Source: Simkaniaceae bacterium
GTDB taxonomy: Bacteria > Chlamydiota > Chlamydiia > Chlamydiales > JACRBE01
Reading direction: 5' to 3'
Assembly: GCA_022763045.1 (NCBI GenBank)
Contig: JALEGI010000005.1
Location: 1-54,405, forward strand
DNA: 54,405 nt
A model generated the notes under the pieces. That model saw only the letters and a list, made by a program, of their open reading frames with translations, ran no database searches and was not told the DNA's origin. Of this stretch, positions 10,977 through 21,118 are shown one piece after another; the first letter of the stretch is position 1; each line of letters begins with the position of its first letter. The position numbers were made by a program, and so were the translations under genes.

Positions 10977-12356
10977 TTAATTTCCTAGCATTTTTCTTGG
11001 ATCGACGACGCGATCAAATTCCTCAGCTGAGATGAGTTTGAGTGAGAGAGCGGCCTCTTTGAGAGTTGTACCCTCTGCATGGGCCTTTTTGGCAATTTTG
11101 GCAGCATTGTCATAGCCAACAACGGGATTGAGGGCGGTCACAAGCATCAATGAATGCTCAAGGAGCATTTCGATGCGCTCAGGTACGGGCTTGATGCCCG
11201 AGAGACACCTGTGCGTAAAGTTCTCACAGCTATCACCAATGAGGCGAATCGATTGAATGAGACTCTTGATCATAATTGGCCTGTAGACATTGAGCTCAAA
11301 GTTGCCTTGTGAGCAGGCAAAGGCGATTGTGGTATGGTTTCCCATCACCTGAGTGACGACCATGGTCATCGATTCAGATTGGGTAGGATTGACTTTACCC
11401 GGCATGATTGAGGAGCCTGGCTCGTTTGCAGGAATGGTGATCTCTCCGATTCCACAGCGGGGACCTGATGCGAGCCAGCGAATGTCGTTGGCGATCTTCA
11501 TCATGGCTGAGGCAACAACTGTTAGCGCCCCTGACATCTCATTGATATCGTCTGCGCAAGCGAGAGACTCAAATTTATTTGGAGCAGTGATAAAGTTGTG
11601 TCCGGAGAGCTCAGCAATCACCTCGGCAACGCGCTTTGCGTACTTGGGATGGGTGTTGAGTCCCGTGCCAACCGCAGTCCCTCCAAGAGCAAGCTCTCTC
11701 AGGTGAGGTAGGGCGCACTCGATGGCTTTGATGCCATTGCGGATTTGCATAGCGTAGGCTGAAAATTCCTGGCCAAGGGTGAGTGGGGTCGCATCCATCA
11801 GGTGCGTGCGGCCAATTTTGACAATGTCAGCAAATTCTTTCGACTTACGTTCGAGCTCATCAAGGAAAATCTGTAGTTTAGGTAGGAGCTGCGATTCTAT
11901 GTCGATCACTGCTGCGATGGAGGAGGCTGTTGGAAAGACGTCATTGGAAGATTGCGATTTGTTGACGTCGTCGTTTGGGTGGATGGGCTCTTTTGATCCA
12001 AGTATCCCCCCTGCCTTTTCAATGGCAAGGTTGGAGATCACCTCGTTGACGTTCATGTTCGTTTGCGTTCCAGATCCCGTTTGCCACACGACTAAGGGAA
12101 AGTGATCGTCGTAGTCACCTGTACGGATTTGATCAGCTGCCCAGGAGATGAGCTCCATCTTCTCTTTTGGAAGAAGCCCAAGCTCGCAATTGACTATTGC
12201 CGAGGCCTTCTTTACCAACGCTAAGGCATGTATGACTTCAATAGGAATCTGCTCGCCACCAATAGGGAAGTTTTCGAGTGAGCGCTGCGTTTGCGCGCCC
12301 CAGTAGCGGCTCGAGTCGACCTCAATTTCACCTATAGTATCCGTTTCTTTTCGCAT
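10977..12356 (-). CDS. fumC: Class II fumarate hydratase
   Basis: Interconverts fumarate and L-malate in the TCA cycle without an iron-sulfur cluster. The 459-residue length fits the family (about 460). Motifs: [14 protein letters not shown] at 93-106, [25 protein letters not shown], the nucleotide-independent superfamily signature [11 protein letters not shown] at about 313-323, and [12 protein letters not shown]. All catalytic blocks of the fumarase/aspartase superfamily are present. The [12 protein letters not shown] and GNFELNV segments favour fumarase over aspartase. The start is ATG 12356. Convergent with the Nudix gene; the two stop codons are directly adjacent. Confidence 0.97.
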   Translation of the reverse strand: MRKETDTIGEIEVDSSRYWGAQTQRSLENFPIGGEQIPIEVIHALALVKKASAIVNCELGLLPKEKMELISWAADQIRTGDYDDHFPLVVWQTGSGTQTNMNVNEVISNLAIEKAGGILGSKEPIHPNDDVNKSQSSNDVFPTASSIAAVIDIESQLLPKLQIFLDELERKSKEFADIVKIGRTHLMDATPLTLGQEFSAYAMQIRNGIKAIECALPHLRELALGGTAVGTGLNTHPKYAKRVAEVIAELSGHNFITAPNKFESLACADDINEMSGALTVVASAMMKIANDIRWLASGPRCGIGEITIPANEPGSSIMPGKVNPTQSESMTMVVTQVMGNHTTIAFACSQGNFELNVYRPIMIKSLIQSIRLIGDSCENFTHRCLSGIKPVPERIEMLLEHSLMLVTALNPVVGYDNAAKIAKKAHAEGTTLKEAALSLKLISAEEFDRVVDPRKMLGN

Positions 12357-12514
12357 ACTTCTTGTTATATCAACCAGAGATCAAAAACAAAAGCAAATAA
12401 TGCACCCGAACTTAGGGTGATAAAATACCTGTAGAAAATGAATTTCAACCTCTTGAATATATTAACATCGATATTTAAAATAATTGCGAAAATAAAATGG
12501 AGTTTTAAAAATAA

Positions 12515-12880
12515 ATGACAACTGTACAATTAAATTTTAATTCAACAGGATTGAATTTACCACATATTGAATCTACTGGAGAATTTGACATGTCAGTGGG
12601 TTGGGATTGGATTCCCACTTTTTTTTGTGCAGCCGTAAAGTTTAAACTTGGCTTGACCATTCCCCCTCTTGCAACTGCGGTGAGTAGAATTATTGATATT
12701 GAATTGAAGGACCGTAGAGGCTTTGCCATGCTTTCAAAAGCAACTACATTATTTTGTTCAGGATATGCCGCATTCAATTCAGGTGCCGCACTTCTAGCGG
12801 GCACTGTGATGTCGGTTTACTTCCAAGTTAGGGGTGATCTGGACGAAATGATTGAAGAGGCTGTAGAAATCTATCTATAA
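12515..12880 (+). CDS. Small hypothetical protein with a hydrophobic C-terminal half
   Basis: 121 residues, not recognised. The first 30 residues are polar. The middle (WDWIPTFFCAAVKFKLGL) and residues about 70-108 (AMLSKATTLFCSGYAAF, SGAALLAGTVMSVYFQV) are hydrophobic enough for one or two membrane segments. The last residues are acidic (DLDEMIEEAVEIYL). Upstream is AT-rich, and the best ribosome-binding site, GGAG, is about 13 bases from the ATG, so the start is uncertain. A minus-strand frame covers most of the same interval but lacks a plausible protein composition. The gene precedes the 677-residue unknown by 144 bases and a hairpin, so the two are probably separate transcripts. Confidence 0.5.
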   Translation: MTTVQLNFNSTGLNLPHIESTGEFDMSVGWDWIPTFFCAAVKFKLGLTIPPLATAVSRIIDIELKDRRGFAMLSKATTLFCSGYAAFNSGAALLAGTVMSVYFQVRGDLDEMIEEAVEIYL

Positions 12881-12911
12881 ATGAACTCCTGCTAAGGTCT
12901 TCTTCACCAGC

Positions 12912-12965
12912 CCTGAGTTGTATATCACTTCTAGTGCTAAAAACAATAGCCTATTTCAACTCAGG
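12912..12965. other. Long-loop inverted repeat between two plus-strand genes
   Basis: CCTGAGTTG (12912-12920) and CAACTCAGG (12957-12965) are perfect inverted copies separated by 36 bases. Inside lies a smaller hairpin, CACT-TCT-AGTG. The right arm is followed by ACTTTTC, not a clean T-run. It could be a branched terminator for the upstream gene or a regulatory structure for the downstream one. Confidence 0.5.
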
Positions 12966-13024
12966 ACTTTTCATTGCTATAAATTTGCAATTTCTTAAAA
13001 ATACTCAATCAACTGGAGGTAAAG

Positions 13025-15058
13025 ATGGATAGAGTTGATATAAGAGATCTTACACGCTCCTTAACAGCAGTTGTAGATGATCCAACAAAGCATTTAAACC
13101 AGTTTCTGCGCCCAGTCTCAGATCAAACTCGCGCGGCTCCTCCTGGCCTTCTTTTGGCAAGCTTACCATTTCTAGGCCCCAGAACAGAGTCTCAAGAGAG
13201 GGCCCTTTGCAAGCTTGTATCAAGTTATGCGCAACGCTACTTTGAAGGGCATGCCTTGGATTTTGCTAACCAGTATGCCACTCTTTCCATTCAAAGCGGT
13301 CGCCGAGGGGTTTCCAATGAGAAAATTCAATCAACCTTTCTACAAACTGTAGATGCCCTCGTTTGGGCTCCTGAATATGTTTCATCACGTCATGCAATTG
13401 CAGCGTTAAATAAGCAATTTCATGCTACTTACTACATGATTCCTGATACAATTGACATTGGAGTGAGACCCAACGGGATCACAATGACCTTGCAGATGAA
13501 TGGTGCGATGGGTGAACAGAGTATTGGAGCTTTTGCTCCTTTAGCCGCCCACCTATCAGACTGTGCGGATATGGATAAGTTCATATATGATCCCTCACAC
13601 GTTTTTGAGCTACAACCTGAAATGGCAGATGTTGCGAGTGAAAGACTTAAAACAATACTTGATTCTGCTGATTTAGCCCCTGAAATAAGACATATTGCAA
13701 TGACCCTTTTGAGTCGTACTCTGTCAGAGGGTCTGCGGACTGAGATAGACGCGGAATGCCATAAAATTGGTAAAATGAATCTTGATCCAGAATGTAATGG
13801 AATCAAAGTTTTTCTGCCAAATTTGCACAAAATTCTCACCCAAACGCAAATGACACTTTGGCCTGAGAGATTTCAAGCGCTTAAGACAGAAATGTGTGCA
13901 AAATATTCAAGTCAAACTGATCTCGTTACTACCCTTTTTGACCACTGCCTAGAATATCGTCATGGACACGGTAACCAGTCGCTGTTTTTGCGAGTTTTAA
14001 AAGATGTACAAACCTATGGTACATGCCAATTTTTAGACAGTATCCTCTGGCATGAAGGTGAATATGAAAAAATGCATGAACGTGGATTAGAGGCGAGCGC
14101 AATTGGCTTAACAAATGAAGAAATTGATGCGATTGATGCCACATTAAGAAGCTCTGTTGCTGTTAGTGAACTTACTATGAAGGCCTGCCAAAGACAAGTT
14201 GCCAATTCAGACTACGCTATGCAGATCTATAAGAGATTTTATCCTTTGTTGGATCCAACATCCACCCCTTCAGTTCGTGTACTAGGCAAAAAATGGCAAG
14301 TCTTACAAAGAGAAATGACAGCTAAAAGGGATGTCTCAAGAGCAAAATGTGACCTACCAAAGACAACTGATGTCCGGCGACCAAAAACCAAGAGAAAAGG
14401 TAGAAAATCTCGGAGAGGCCCGCCCAAGGCACCTGCGCCACCTCCACCTCCAACTCTAGAGCGTATTGCTCCAACTATCAGAGAAACCGGTATCAGAAGA
14501 ACTGATCAGCGGATCTGGTTATTTGATGAAGATCCCGATGCAGCATACCATTTTAAATATGGCGCTGAGGCCCCCATTGGGGAAGAGAAGGCGTTGCGTA
14601 TTGTTGCCTGTCAAGTTCCCTACGACATCCTGATCAAACTTGCAGGGTCTGAATATGCAAAAGCCTTTCCTTTTACCAAAGAAAGTGGGGAGGTGCATAA
14701 GCGCTATCTAATTCCCGGGACCTGGCATGGTAAAGCGTGCTTTTTCGAACTAACTGTCGATAATGAGGGCACTCTGTACCACTGCGTAGCAAAGACAGAC
14801 TTTAAAAATTCTGTTGAGTATATGAGCCATATGACTCTGAAAACTGCTCATAAGCGCACAGCAGAAGAGGCAAGACTCATCTCAGCGATCACGATTGATG
14901 AAACATTGACTCGCGAGGTGCCTAACAAAACTTTTGAGGGGTTAACTGTTGATGTTCTAGGAACGATTTCATATGGTGATGCAAGGTTCTTTCTCTGGCC
15001 AAAAGAGCGTGCAACTGCTGGTGCGGGCGCCGGAGGACATGGTGCAGGCCCCAAATAA
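13025..15058 (+). CDS. Large unknown protein with basic/polyproline linker
   Basis: 677 residues with no recognised domain. The ATG has an excellent ribosome-binding site (GGAGGT, five bases upstream). Residues 1-430 are mixed alpha-helical with no signal peptide. Residues about 450-466 are strongly basic (RRPKTKRKGRKSRRG), like a eukaryotic nuclear localisation signal, and are directly followed by a polyproline stretch (PPKAPAPPPPP). A separate globular C-terminal region (about 490-660) includes RRTDQRIWLFDEDPD, YLIPGTWHGKACFFEL and EGTLYHCVAKTDF. The last residues are a Gly-Ala tail (AGAGAGGHGAG). The two-part layout with a basic linker suits a secreted protein or a nucleic-acid binder. Neither is shown. 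Located between fumC and the V-ATPase operon, convergent with atpK. Confidence 0.55.
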   Translation: MDRVDIRDLTRSLTAVVDDPTKHLNQFLRPVSDQTRAAPPGLLLASLPFLGPRTESQERALCKLVSSYAQRYFEGHALDFANQYATLSIQSGRRGVSNEKIQSTFLQTVDALVWAPEYVSSRHAIAALNKQFHATYYMIPDTIDIGVRPNGITMTLQMNGAMGEQSIGAFAPLAAHLSDCADMDKFIYDPSHVFELQPEMADVASERLKTILDSADLAPEIRHIAMTLLSRTLSEGLRTEIDAECHKIGKMNLDPECNGIKVFLPNLHKILTQTQMTLWPERFQALKTEMCAKYSSQTDLVTTLFDHCLEYRHGHGNQSLFLRVLKDVQTYGTCQFLDSILWHEGEYEKMHERGLEASAIGLTNEEIDAIDATLRSSVAVSELTMKACQRQVANSDYAMQIYKRFYPLLDPTSTPSVRVLGKKWQVLQREMTAKRDVSRAKCDLPKTTDVRRPKTKRKGRKSRRGPPKAPAPPPPPTLERIAPTIRETGIRRTDQRIWLFDEDPDAAYHFKYGAEAPIGEEKALRIVACQVPYDILIKLAGSEYAKAFPFTKESGEVHKRYLIPGTWHGKACFFELTVDNEGTLYHCVAKTDFKNSVEYMSHMTLKTAHKRTAEEARLISAITIDETLTREVPNKTFEGLTVDVLGTISYGDARFFLWPKERATAGAGAGGHGAGPK

Positions 15059-15068
15059 TTTGAGGCCT
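15046..15068. terminator. Hairpin across the stop codon, possible shared terminator
   Basis: AGGCC-C-CAAAT around a central A pairs with ATTTG-A-GGCCT, ten of eleven positions complementary. It spans the stop codon of the 677-residue gene and lies 12 bases from the end of atpK on the opposite strand. There is no T-run, so it is at best a weak bidirectional terminator. Confidence 0.4.
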
Positions 15069-15080
15069 ACAGGAGTTATT

Positions 15081-15506
15081 TTACAGAAGCAGAAGGGCAA
15101 AAACAAAGGCGAAAAGTGAGAACGATTCGACAATGCCAAGTGCTGCAAAACACTTACCAAACACGGCAGGCTGCTTTGCTGAGGCTTGAATACCGGTGGC
15201 TGCGCACATTCCCTGATAGATTGCTGAGAGCAAAATCGCAAGACCCACTGCAAAACCAATGGCTACGCCATCTAGTGCTGTGAGGCTCTTATCGACAATA
15301 GCATTGCGCATGAGAAGCATGAGAACAAATGCATAAATTGCCTGTGAGCTAGGAACAGCTGACATCCCGATGAATTTTCCGTGGTTCTCGTCAACGCGGC
15401 TCATCACTCCGTGTGATGCCATACCGGCAATTCCGCAGCCGATAGCGCTTCCGATACAACCAAGGCCCAATACGATGGCTGGGCCAGCCATTTGATAGTC
15501 GATCAT
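15081..15506 (-). CDS. atpK: V-type ATPase subunit K (c-ring proteolipid)
   Basis: The membrane rotor subunit that carries the coupling ion. 141 residues with four hydrophobic helices in two hairpins, the size of bacterial V-type K subunits. The second hairpin has the ion-binding glutamate in VESFSLF (E127). The first hairpin has glutamine (Q55 in VPSSQAIYAF), and Q98 is in SAIYQG. By recalled alignment to Enterococcus hirae NtpK these sit at Na+ ligands Q65, Q110 and E139, with Ser54 for Thr64. This pattern favours Na+ over H+ (inference). Last gene of the operon, nine bases after atpI. The start codon is ATG 15506. Confidence 0.93.
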   Translation of the reverse strand: MIDYQMAGPAIVLGLGCIGSAIGCGIAGMASHGVMSRVDENHGKFIGMSAVPSSQAIYAFVLMLLMRNAIVDKSLTALDGVAIGFAVGLAILLSAIYQGMCAATGIQASAKQPAVFGKCFAALGIVESFSLFAFVFALLLL

Positions 15507-15515
15507 AATACACTC

Positions 15516-17432
15516 CTAATCGTAGTTAATTTTTCGCAAGGGGGCAAATAGTCTGCCACCCCCTTCAAAGCAGTGGTGGTACCATTCGAGAAAGTTCAAG
15601 CGTAGTCCATGGATCACACCACCCATTATTCCTAAAACCATATTTGTACAGTGTCCAACGATGATGACAAGAAAGCCGATTGCAAAGCCGAGCATCTCTC
15701 CCATGCTGTTGAACGTTTCTGCCAAAATCACAGCGGCAAGACCAAGGGCATAGAGACGCAGGTAAGAGAGAACGTCGGCAAAAAGCTCGATGCTTTTTAC
15801 AATTTCTCCGAGCCCTCCTAGGCGATTTTGGATAAATGAGAGGATGATTGCCCCGCCGACACCGACGCCGAGCATCTGCATACCAAGCTCATAGCTGTAG
15901 GGTGGGGTGACAATCCCAATAAAATTGGCAATGGTTGTCGCATCGAGTACCTTAGGGCAGTAGAGATACCCGCCAAAAATGGCGACAACCCATCCAATGC
16001 CTGCCCAGTGTTTCCGCAGATTTCTCAGAAGGCCCAAACTAACGTGGAACATTCCAATAATCAGCGAGATTTCAAGCAAAATCGAATCAGAAAAGCTCTT
16101 CAACACGAGATACTCGCGCTTCCCCTCTTTAATAATGAATCCCTCTTTAACAAACTCTGCTGGATTTGTGACCCCTTCAAGCTTAGGGATGAGTTTAAGC
16201 CACTCACGGTAGGTGCCATCGAGATGCGCGAGGTGATACTCTGCCTTTTTCTCCACAAGAAATCCAATGAGCGAAAACTCCATTGGGGTCGACGTGGGAG
16301 AAAAGTTCAGTCCAAAATACGAACTAATCAACACGCCCCAGATGATACAGCAAGTCGCAAGAGTCAAGACGAGGTTGATGAGGTTTTTGACCATCATTGA
16401 GGGCTTTTTAACCCGCCACTTGAGAAAGAGTCCCAAGAGTAGATAGATAAATCCGTAGCCAGCATCTGCGATTATCACTGCAAAAAAGACGGCAAAGCTC
16501 CAGAAGACCCAACGTGAGGGGTCGGCATCGTTGATCGATGGGGTGTCGTAGATGTGAACGAGATCTTCGCCTATTGCGGCAACACCAGTGTTATCCATAC
16601 TTGTTGGAACGCTATCGCCCTCTTCGATGGCAATCTCTTCATACTCAATTCCCATTCCCTCGATCATCTCATTGAGGCGGTTGAGGTGCTTTTTTGGCAC
16701 CCAGGCTTCGATAGAGAAGAGAATGCTGTCAAGTCTCTCAGTGACCTCTCCCTTTGCTCGGTGGAGGTGAAAGAGGTTGAGCTCATCGATAAGTGATTTG
16801 CGCAAATAACCGAGATAGACGGCAAAAGATTTGAGCTTTTTGCGCGCGTGTTTGCGGTTTGCGGTGATACTCTCGAGGTTTTGCTTTAAACGGGAGAGGC
16901 TTTGCAAGATATGCACCTCATTTAACCCGTGGTGGTCGATTTTTTGCTCAGAGAAGCTAATGAAGTAGTCAAGATCGTGATCTGTCGTAATGAGAATGAG
17001 ATCTTGAGGGAAGTCCTCAGGCCGATTGGCTTCATGCTTGGCCGTGTAAAAATGCATGCGCCTTCCAGTCATCTCCTCTAACTCGCGAATGTCATCAAGA
17101 GAGAAGTCACCAAAGGGTTGAATTTTTGCAATTTCAAGATGGACAAGGCGATACTCTTCATCGAGAGTTTCAAGTGTTTTTCGAAGTGTCAAGACCTCCT
17201 CGACAACCTCGTTTGGGGAGACGACATCTCCACAATACTCATCAGACTTTGGGAGCTTTTTCAGCAAATTGATTGCGGTGATGGTTTCAGATATGTGCTT
17301 CGGCAGCTCTTTTGAGCGCACCCCATCGGGATTGATAAACTCGATGAAGCCCTCGCTCTGCGCTTTGGCAAAAAAGGCATCAATGCTCTCTTGAATCCCG
17401 TAGAAGAGATATTTTCCAACTTTATTGATCAT
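15516..17432 (-). CDS. atpI: V-type ATPase subunit I (stator/a subunit)
   Basis: 638 residues. The N-terminal half (about 1-300) is soluble and coiled-coil-rich and links the stator stalks. The C-terminal half holds about seven or eight membrane helices that form the ion half-channels. The essential arginine facing the K ring is in SYLRLYALGLA at about residue 557. The final segment NMVLGIMGGVIHGLRLNFLE is the usual family end. It overlaps atpD by 11 bases and precedes atpK by nine, consistent with translational coupling. It works with K to move ions across the cytoplasmic membrane. Confidence 0.95.
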   Translation of the reverse strand: MINKVGKYLFYGIQESIDAFFAKAQSEGFIEFINPDGVRSKELPKHISETITAINLLKKLPKSDEYCGDVVSPNEVVEEVLTLRKTLETLDEEYRLVHLEIAKIQPFGDFSLDDIRELEEMTGRRMHFYTAKHEANRPEDFPQDLILITTDHDLDYFISFSEQKIDHHGLNEVHILQSLSRLKQNLESITANRKHARKKLKSFAVYLGYLRKSLIDELNLFHLHRAKGEVTERLDSILFSIEAWVPKKHLNRLNEMIEGMGIEYEEIAIEEGDSVPTSMDNTGVAAIGEDLVHIYDTPSINDADPSRWVFWSFAVFFAVIIADAGYGFIYLLLGLFLKWRVKKPSMMVKNLINLVLTLATCCIIWGVLISSYFGLNFSPTSTPMEFSLIGFLVEKKAEYHLAHLDGTYREWLKLIPKLEGVTNPAEFVKEGFIIKEGKREYLVLKSFSDSILLEISLIIGMFHVSLGLLRNLRKHWAGIGWVVAIFGGYLYCPKVLDATTIANFIGIVTPPYSYELGMQMLGVGVGGAIILSFIQNRLGGLGEIVKSIELFADVLSYLRLYALGLAAVILAETFNSMGEMLGFAIGFLVIIVGHCTNMVLGIMGGVIHGLRLNFLEWYHHCFEGGGRLFAPLRKINYD

Positions 17433-18042
17433 CGGCTTTCATCTTCTTTTGCAATATTTTTTCCTTTGCCACTTTTGCCTGTGCAACCGCTGCAAGTTGT
17501 TGATCACCTAAAAAGACCTTAATCTTTTTGATATTAGCCTCAGTTCGAGGGATCAAAATCTTCTCAAAGAGATTTACGCGAATGGAGACCTCACGCAGCT
17601 CTTTTTCCAAGAGGGCTTTTTTCTGCTTTGCAACCTCTACTTTCTCTTTTTCGCAGATTGTCTCTTTAGCTCTGTCCATTGCGCTATCCCACCAGTAGGG
17701 CGTGTCGTAAACGGAATAGACAGTGGGCATGAAGCGTACATCTTTGAAAATAGGCACCTCAACACCTGCAATATTTTCTGACTCGGTAAGCACCTCTTCA
17801 ATCTTGGCAGAGGAGAAAAAATCGCGCATGCTTCGATCGGCAAAGAGCTTTGAGAGCTCCATCACTTTATCGAGCTTGTGATGGTAGCGACGATTTTGCT
17901 GCTCAATCTCGGCCTCGGCGTGGTTTACCTCAGCTTGAAGTAGCGCTTTTTTGAGCTGCAAAGTGGGCAAGTAGCGCATCAATTGCTTGTGGCGATGCTC
18001 TTGCGTGCGCAACTCATTTTTGGTCAGCTTGACAGTTGTCAT
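17422..18042 (-). CDS. atpD: V-type ATPase subunit D (central stalk)
   Basis: 206 residues, predicted to be almost entirely two long antiparallel helices, as expected of the rotor shaft that turns inside the A3B3 head. The N-terminal [19 protein letters not shown] and the C-terminal region with [18 protein letters not shown] correspond to the conserved ends of the D family, where an N-P-R/P-R motif precedes the C-terminal helix. Four bases of overlap with atpB (ATGA-type junction) and 11 with atpI. No separate F subunit, the usual partner of D, is found in the operon. Confidence 0.92.
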   Translation of the reverse strand: MTTVKLTKNELRTQEHRHKQLMRYLPTLQLKKALLQAEVNHAEAEIEQQNRRYHHKLDKVMELSKLFADRSMRDFFSSAKIEEVLTESENIAGVEVPIFKDVRFMPTVYSVYDTPYWWDSAMDRAKETICEKEKVEVAKQKKALLEKELREVSIRVNLFEKILIPRTEANIKKIKVFLGDQQLAAVAQAKVAKEKILQKKMKADDQ

Positions 18043-19340
18043 ATTTTTGGCCAGTATTTATCAACTAGGGATTGCTTAATTCCCACTTCATCTGCTGCAA
18101 AGCACTTTGCAAGCATTATCCACCCGTTATCGAGCGCCTCTTCTAGAGGAACGTTCACCTCGAGATTCATCATCTCATCTTCAAAAAATTTGGAAAACTT
18201 CAATAGCTTTTCATCCCAGCGGGAGAGTTTAAAGCCCATCGAGCGTCTCTCTCGTGATTTTTTCGACTCAGCGTAGAGACGAATGAGGGTGTTAGCGATG
18301 TGGCCGTGATCTTCACGGGTTACCTCACCAATCACCTGCTGCTTTAAGCGAGAGAGCGATCCAAAGGGATCAATACATCCACCTGTGAGGTAGAACTGCC
18401 CCTCAGTAATGTAGCCTGTATTATCGGGAATCGGGTGAGTGACATCGCCACCAGGCATAGTCGTTACTGTGATGAGAGTGATCGATCCACTGCCCTCGAT
18501 ATCTACCGCTTTTTCATAGCGCGCCGCTAGGTCTGAGTATAGAGAGCCTGGATAGCCCCTGTTTGAGGGGATCTGATCCATGGAGATTAGGACCTCTTTA
18601 TTCGCATCAGCAAATGAGGACATGTCTGTGAGAAGTACGAGAACATCTTTATCGTGCTGCGCGAACTCTTCAGCGACAGCAAGCGCCATGTCAGGAACCA
18701 AGATGCACTCAACAGGAGGATCTGTTGCCAGGTGGGTGAACATCACCGTTTTTTCCAAAGATCCGGCCGATTCTGCATTATCGATAAACGAGAGATAGTC
18801 ATCATAGCGCAGCCCCATTCCCCCGATGATGACGATGTCTGCATCAGTTTGGTTAGCAATACGCATCAAAAGTTCATTGTAGGGCTCACCTGGAGTTGAG
18901 AAAATCGGAATTTTCTGCGATTTAACGAGACAGTTGAAAACATCAATCATCGGAATGTTGGTTCGCACCATTTGGTGGGGCACAACACGTCTTACCGGGT
19001 TAAAAGAGGGCTGTCCCACTTCAATTTCGCGACCGGCAATTTTAGGCCCGCCATCAATTGGCTCCCCAATTCCATTCATGCGGCGTCCAAGCAGATCGTC
19101 TCCAGCTGTCGCTTTGACTTGATGGCCGAGGAAAATGACATGGTCACCTGTTGAGATTCCACGCGTATCTTGAAAAGCTTGGAGCGTTACGGTAGTTCCC
19201 TCAATGCGAAGAACAGAGGCAAAAGTGAAGGTGCCATCGCGCTTTTTCACCTTTGCAAGCTCACCAAGACCGACATCTTCAGCAGTAACTGAGAGCAAAT
19301 TGCCCTTAATATCGACGATGCGTTCATAAACCTTTTGCAT
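18039..19340 (-). CDS. atpB: V-type ATPase subunit B (non-catalytic head subunit)
   Basis: 433 residues. Forms the A3B3 head with subunit A and contributes the non-catalytic nucleotide interface. It has the RecA-like fold but no Walker A loop. The corresponding region reads [20 protein letters not shown]. Conserved blocks: [29 protein letters not shown], and [20 protein letters not shown]. The last resembles the B-family block containing the arginine-finger neighbourhood. The start ATG 19340 overlaps the last base of atpA. It overlaps atpD by four bases. Confidence 0.95.
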   Translation of the reverse strand: MQKVYERIVDIKGNLLSVTAEDVGLGELAKVKKRDGTFTFASVLRIEGTTVTLQAFQDTRGISTGDHVIFLGHQVKATAGDDLLGRRMNGIGEPIDGGPKIAGREIEVGQPSFNPVRRVVPHQMVRTNIPMIDVFNCLVKSQKIPIFSTPGEPYNELLMRIANQTDADIVIIGGMGLRYDDYLSFIDNAESAGSLEKTVMFTHLATDPPVECILVPDMALAVAEEFAQHDKDVLVLLTDMSSFADANKEVLISMDQIPSNRGYPGSLYSDLAARYEKAVDIEGSGSITLITVTTMPGGDVTHPIPDNTGYITEGQFYLTGGCIDPFGSLSRLKQQVIGEVTREDHGHIANTLIRLYAESKKSRERRSMGFKLSRWDEKLLKFSKFFEDEMMNLEVNVPLEEALDNGWIMLAKCFAADEVGIKQSLVDKYWPKI

Positions 19341-21118
19341 TAGCTCTCTCCTTCATTTGCCGCGTGGTGAACCTTATCCTCGATTCCTTTGTAGGCGCTG
19401 TGGTAATTTTCGGTTTTGTAGGGAACAAAGTTGAGGTTTTTTACCATGTTCTGCAAGCCCATGTAAAAACTTCTCGCTTCATCATGTGCGTTGAAATCGA
19501 TCTGCGTCGTAAAAATAAGTCGCAAGAGTCTCACCAGATCCATCTGCCTTTCAAGGGGGCAGTAGGCATCTTCTTTGTCAAAAGCGTTTTGCTGCAGATA
19601 GGCAAAGTCATAGAGCTCAGCTTTGAGATAAAGCACGAGATCGGCAATGCTAATACCCTCTTCACCAACAACCTCCATCCGCTTGCCAATTTCATCACCC
19701 TTTTTCATAAACTCTTCGGCCATGGAAACGACCTCGCCCCAGCCTGGACATTTCTCTTCAAGAAGGGTGTTGACCTTAGCCTGATACTTTGTCCAAGAGA
19801 TCATTGGGTCGATTGAAGGGTACTTTCGTGCATTCGATCTCTCACGGGAGAGACCCAAGAATGCGCCAACAACAGCGAGTGTCGACTGTGTGACTGGCTC
19901 TTCAAAGTTTCCACCAGCTGGGGATACTGAGCCGCCAATTGTGATCGAGCCCTTTTTGCCATCAGAGAGCTCAATGACACCTGAGCGCTCATAAAATGAG
20001 GCAATGCGAGAGCCAAGATAGGCTGGGAAGGCCTCTTCACCGGGGATCTCTTCGAGGCGACCTGACATCTCACGCATCGCCTGAGCCCAACGTGACGTTG
20101 AGTCGGCAAGAAGAAGAATGTCGAGTCCCATTTGTCTGTAGTATTCAGCAATCGTGACGCCAAGATAAATCGAAGCTTCACGGGCACTGACGGGCATCGA
20201 TGAGGTGTTACAAATCATGATCGTTCGACTCATCAGAGACTCATTAGTGTGAGGGTCGATAAGCTGTGGGAAGGTACGAATGACCTCAACAACCTCACCC
20301 GCGCGCTCACCACAGGCAACAACAACTACCATATCGATAGAAGAGTACTTTGAGAGGTGGTGCTGCAGAACCGTTTTCCCAGCGCCGAAAGGCCCCGGTG
20401 AACAGAATGTTCCCCCTTTCAAAATGGGATATTGGGTGTCGATGATACGAAGTCCCGTGTCCATCATCTCAGTAGCGCGGACCTTATTTCCCTGAACAAG
20501 AGGCATCTTGATCGGCCAGCGCTGAACCATTGTCACTTCAATCTCGTTGCCATGCTCATCTTTTAGCTTTGCAATGACTTGATCGACATTGAAGCTTCCT
20601 GGAGGCGAAACCCAGCTAACAGTGTAGGTGCCAAAAAGTGAGAAGGGAACCATGATCCAGTGGTGGTAGCGCCCCTCCATTGTCCAACCGAGGTGATCAC
20701 CACGGCGCACCTGATCGCCCACTTTTGCCTCTGGGTGGTAGTCCCAATGACGCTCGCGGTCGAGTGGCTCTAAATAAATTCCACGATTGAGAAAGATCCC
20801 CGCCTTGTCAGCAACACGCTCAAGAGGGTTTTGCAGTCCATCGACAATGGCGCTGAGTAGCCCAGGTCCAAGCTCTGCTTCAAGCAGGTGTGAAGAGAAT
20901 GTCACAGGCGTTCCATAGGCAACCTCGCGCGTATCTTCGAAGACCTGAATCTTAGTCTCATCACCAGCAATTTCAATGACCTCAGCTTTGAGGTGTAGAT
21001 CGCCTAAGGTGACAAAGCCCACTTCTCCCTGGCGAATATCGCCATCAAACTTGACATAGAGCAAATTTCCAAATGCTCGCGTGACTTGGCCAGTGGCCCC
21101 CTTTTCCTTCGTGATCAT
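19340..21118 (-). CDS. atpA: V-type ATPase subunit A (catalytic)
   Basis: 592 residues, typical length. Hydrolyses or makes ATP. The Walker A loop GPFGAGKT is at about 242-249, followed by [17 protein letters not shown] and [26 protein letters not shown] give the glutamate switch region and the catalytic domain. The large N-terminal insertion (non-homologous region) that marks A over F1-beta is present around 110-190 ([18 protein letters not shown]). It overlaps the preceding gene by four bases and the next by one. Chlamydiae make this in place of an F-type ATPase. Confidence 0.97.
   Translation of the reverse strand: MITKEKGATGQVTRAFGNLLYVKFDGDIRQGEVGFVTLGDLHLKAEVIEIAGDETKIQVFEDTREVAYGTPVTFSSHLLEAELGPGLLSAIVDGLQNPLERVADKAGIFLNRGIYLEPLDRERHWDYHPEAKVGDQVRRGDHLGWTMEGRYHHWIMVPFSLFGTYTVSWVSPPGSFNVDQVIAKLKDEHGNEIEVTMVQRWPIKMPLVQGNKVRATEMMDTGLRIIDTQYPILKGGTFCSPGPFGAGKTVLQHHLSKYSSIDMVVVVACGERAGEVVEVIRTFPQLIDPHTNESLMSRTIMICNTSSMPVSAREASIYLGVTIAEYYRQMGLDILLLADSTSRWAQAMREMSGRLEEIPGEEAFPAYLGSRIASFYERSGVIELSDGKKGSITIGGSVSPAGGNFEEPVTQSTLAVVGAFLGLSRERSNARKYPSIDPMISWTKYQAKVNTLLEEKCPGWGEVVSMAEEFMKKGDEIGKRMEVVGEEGISIADLVLYLKAELYDFAYLQQNAFDKEDAYCPLERQMDLVRLLRLIFTTQIDFNAHDEARSFYMGLQNMVKNLNFVPYKTENYHSAYKGIEDKVHHAANEGES

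Noticed and set aside
12505-12804. Minus-strand reading frame of 99 residues opposite the small gene at 12515
   Set aside because: It overlaps the plus-strand frame almost completely and has no ribosome-binding site; the plus-strand protein has a more natural polar/hydrophobic layout.
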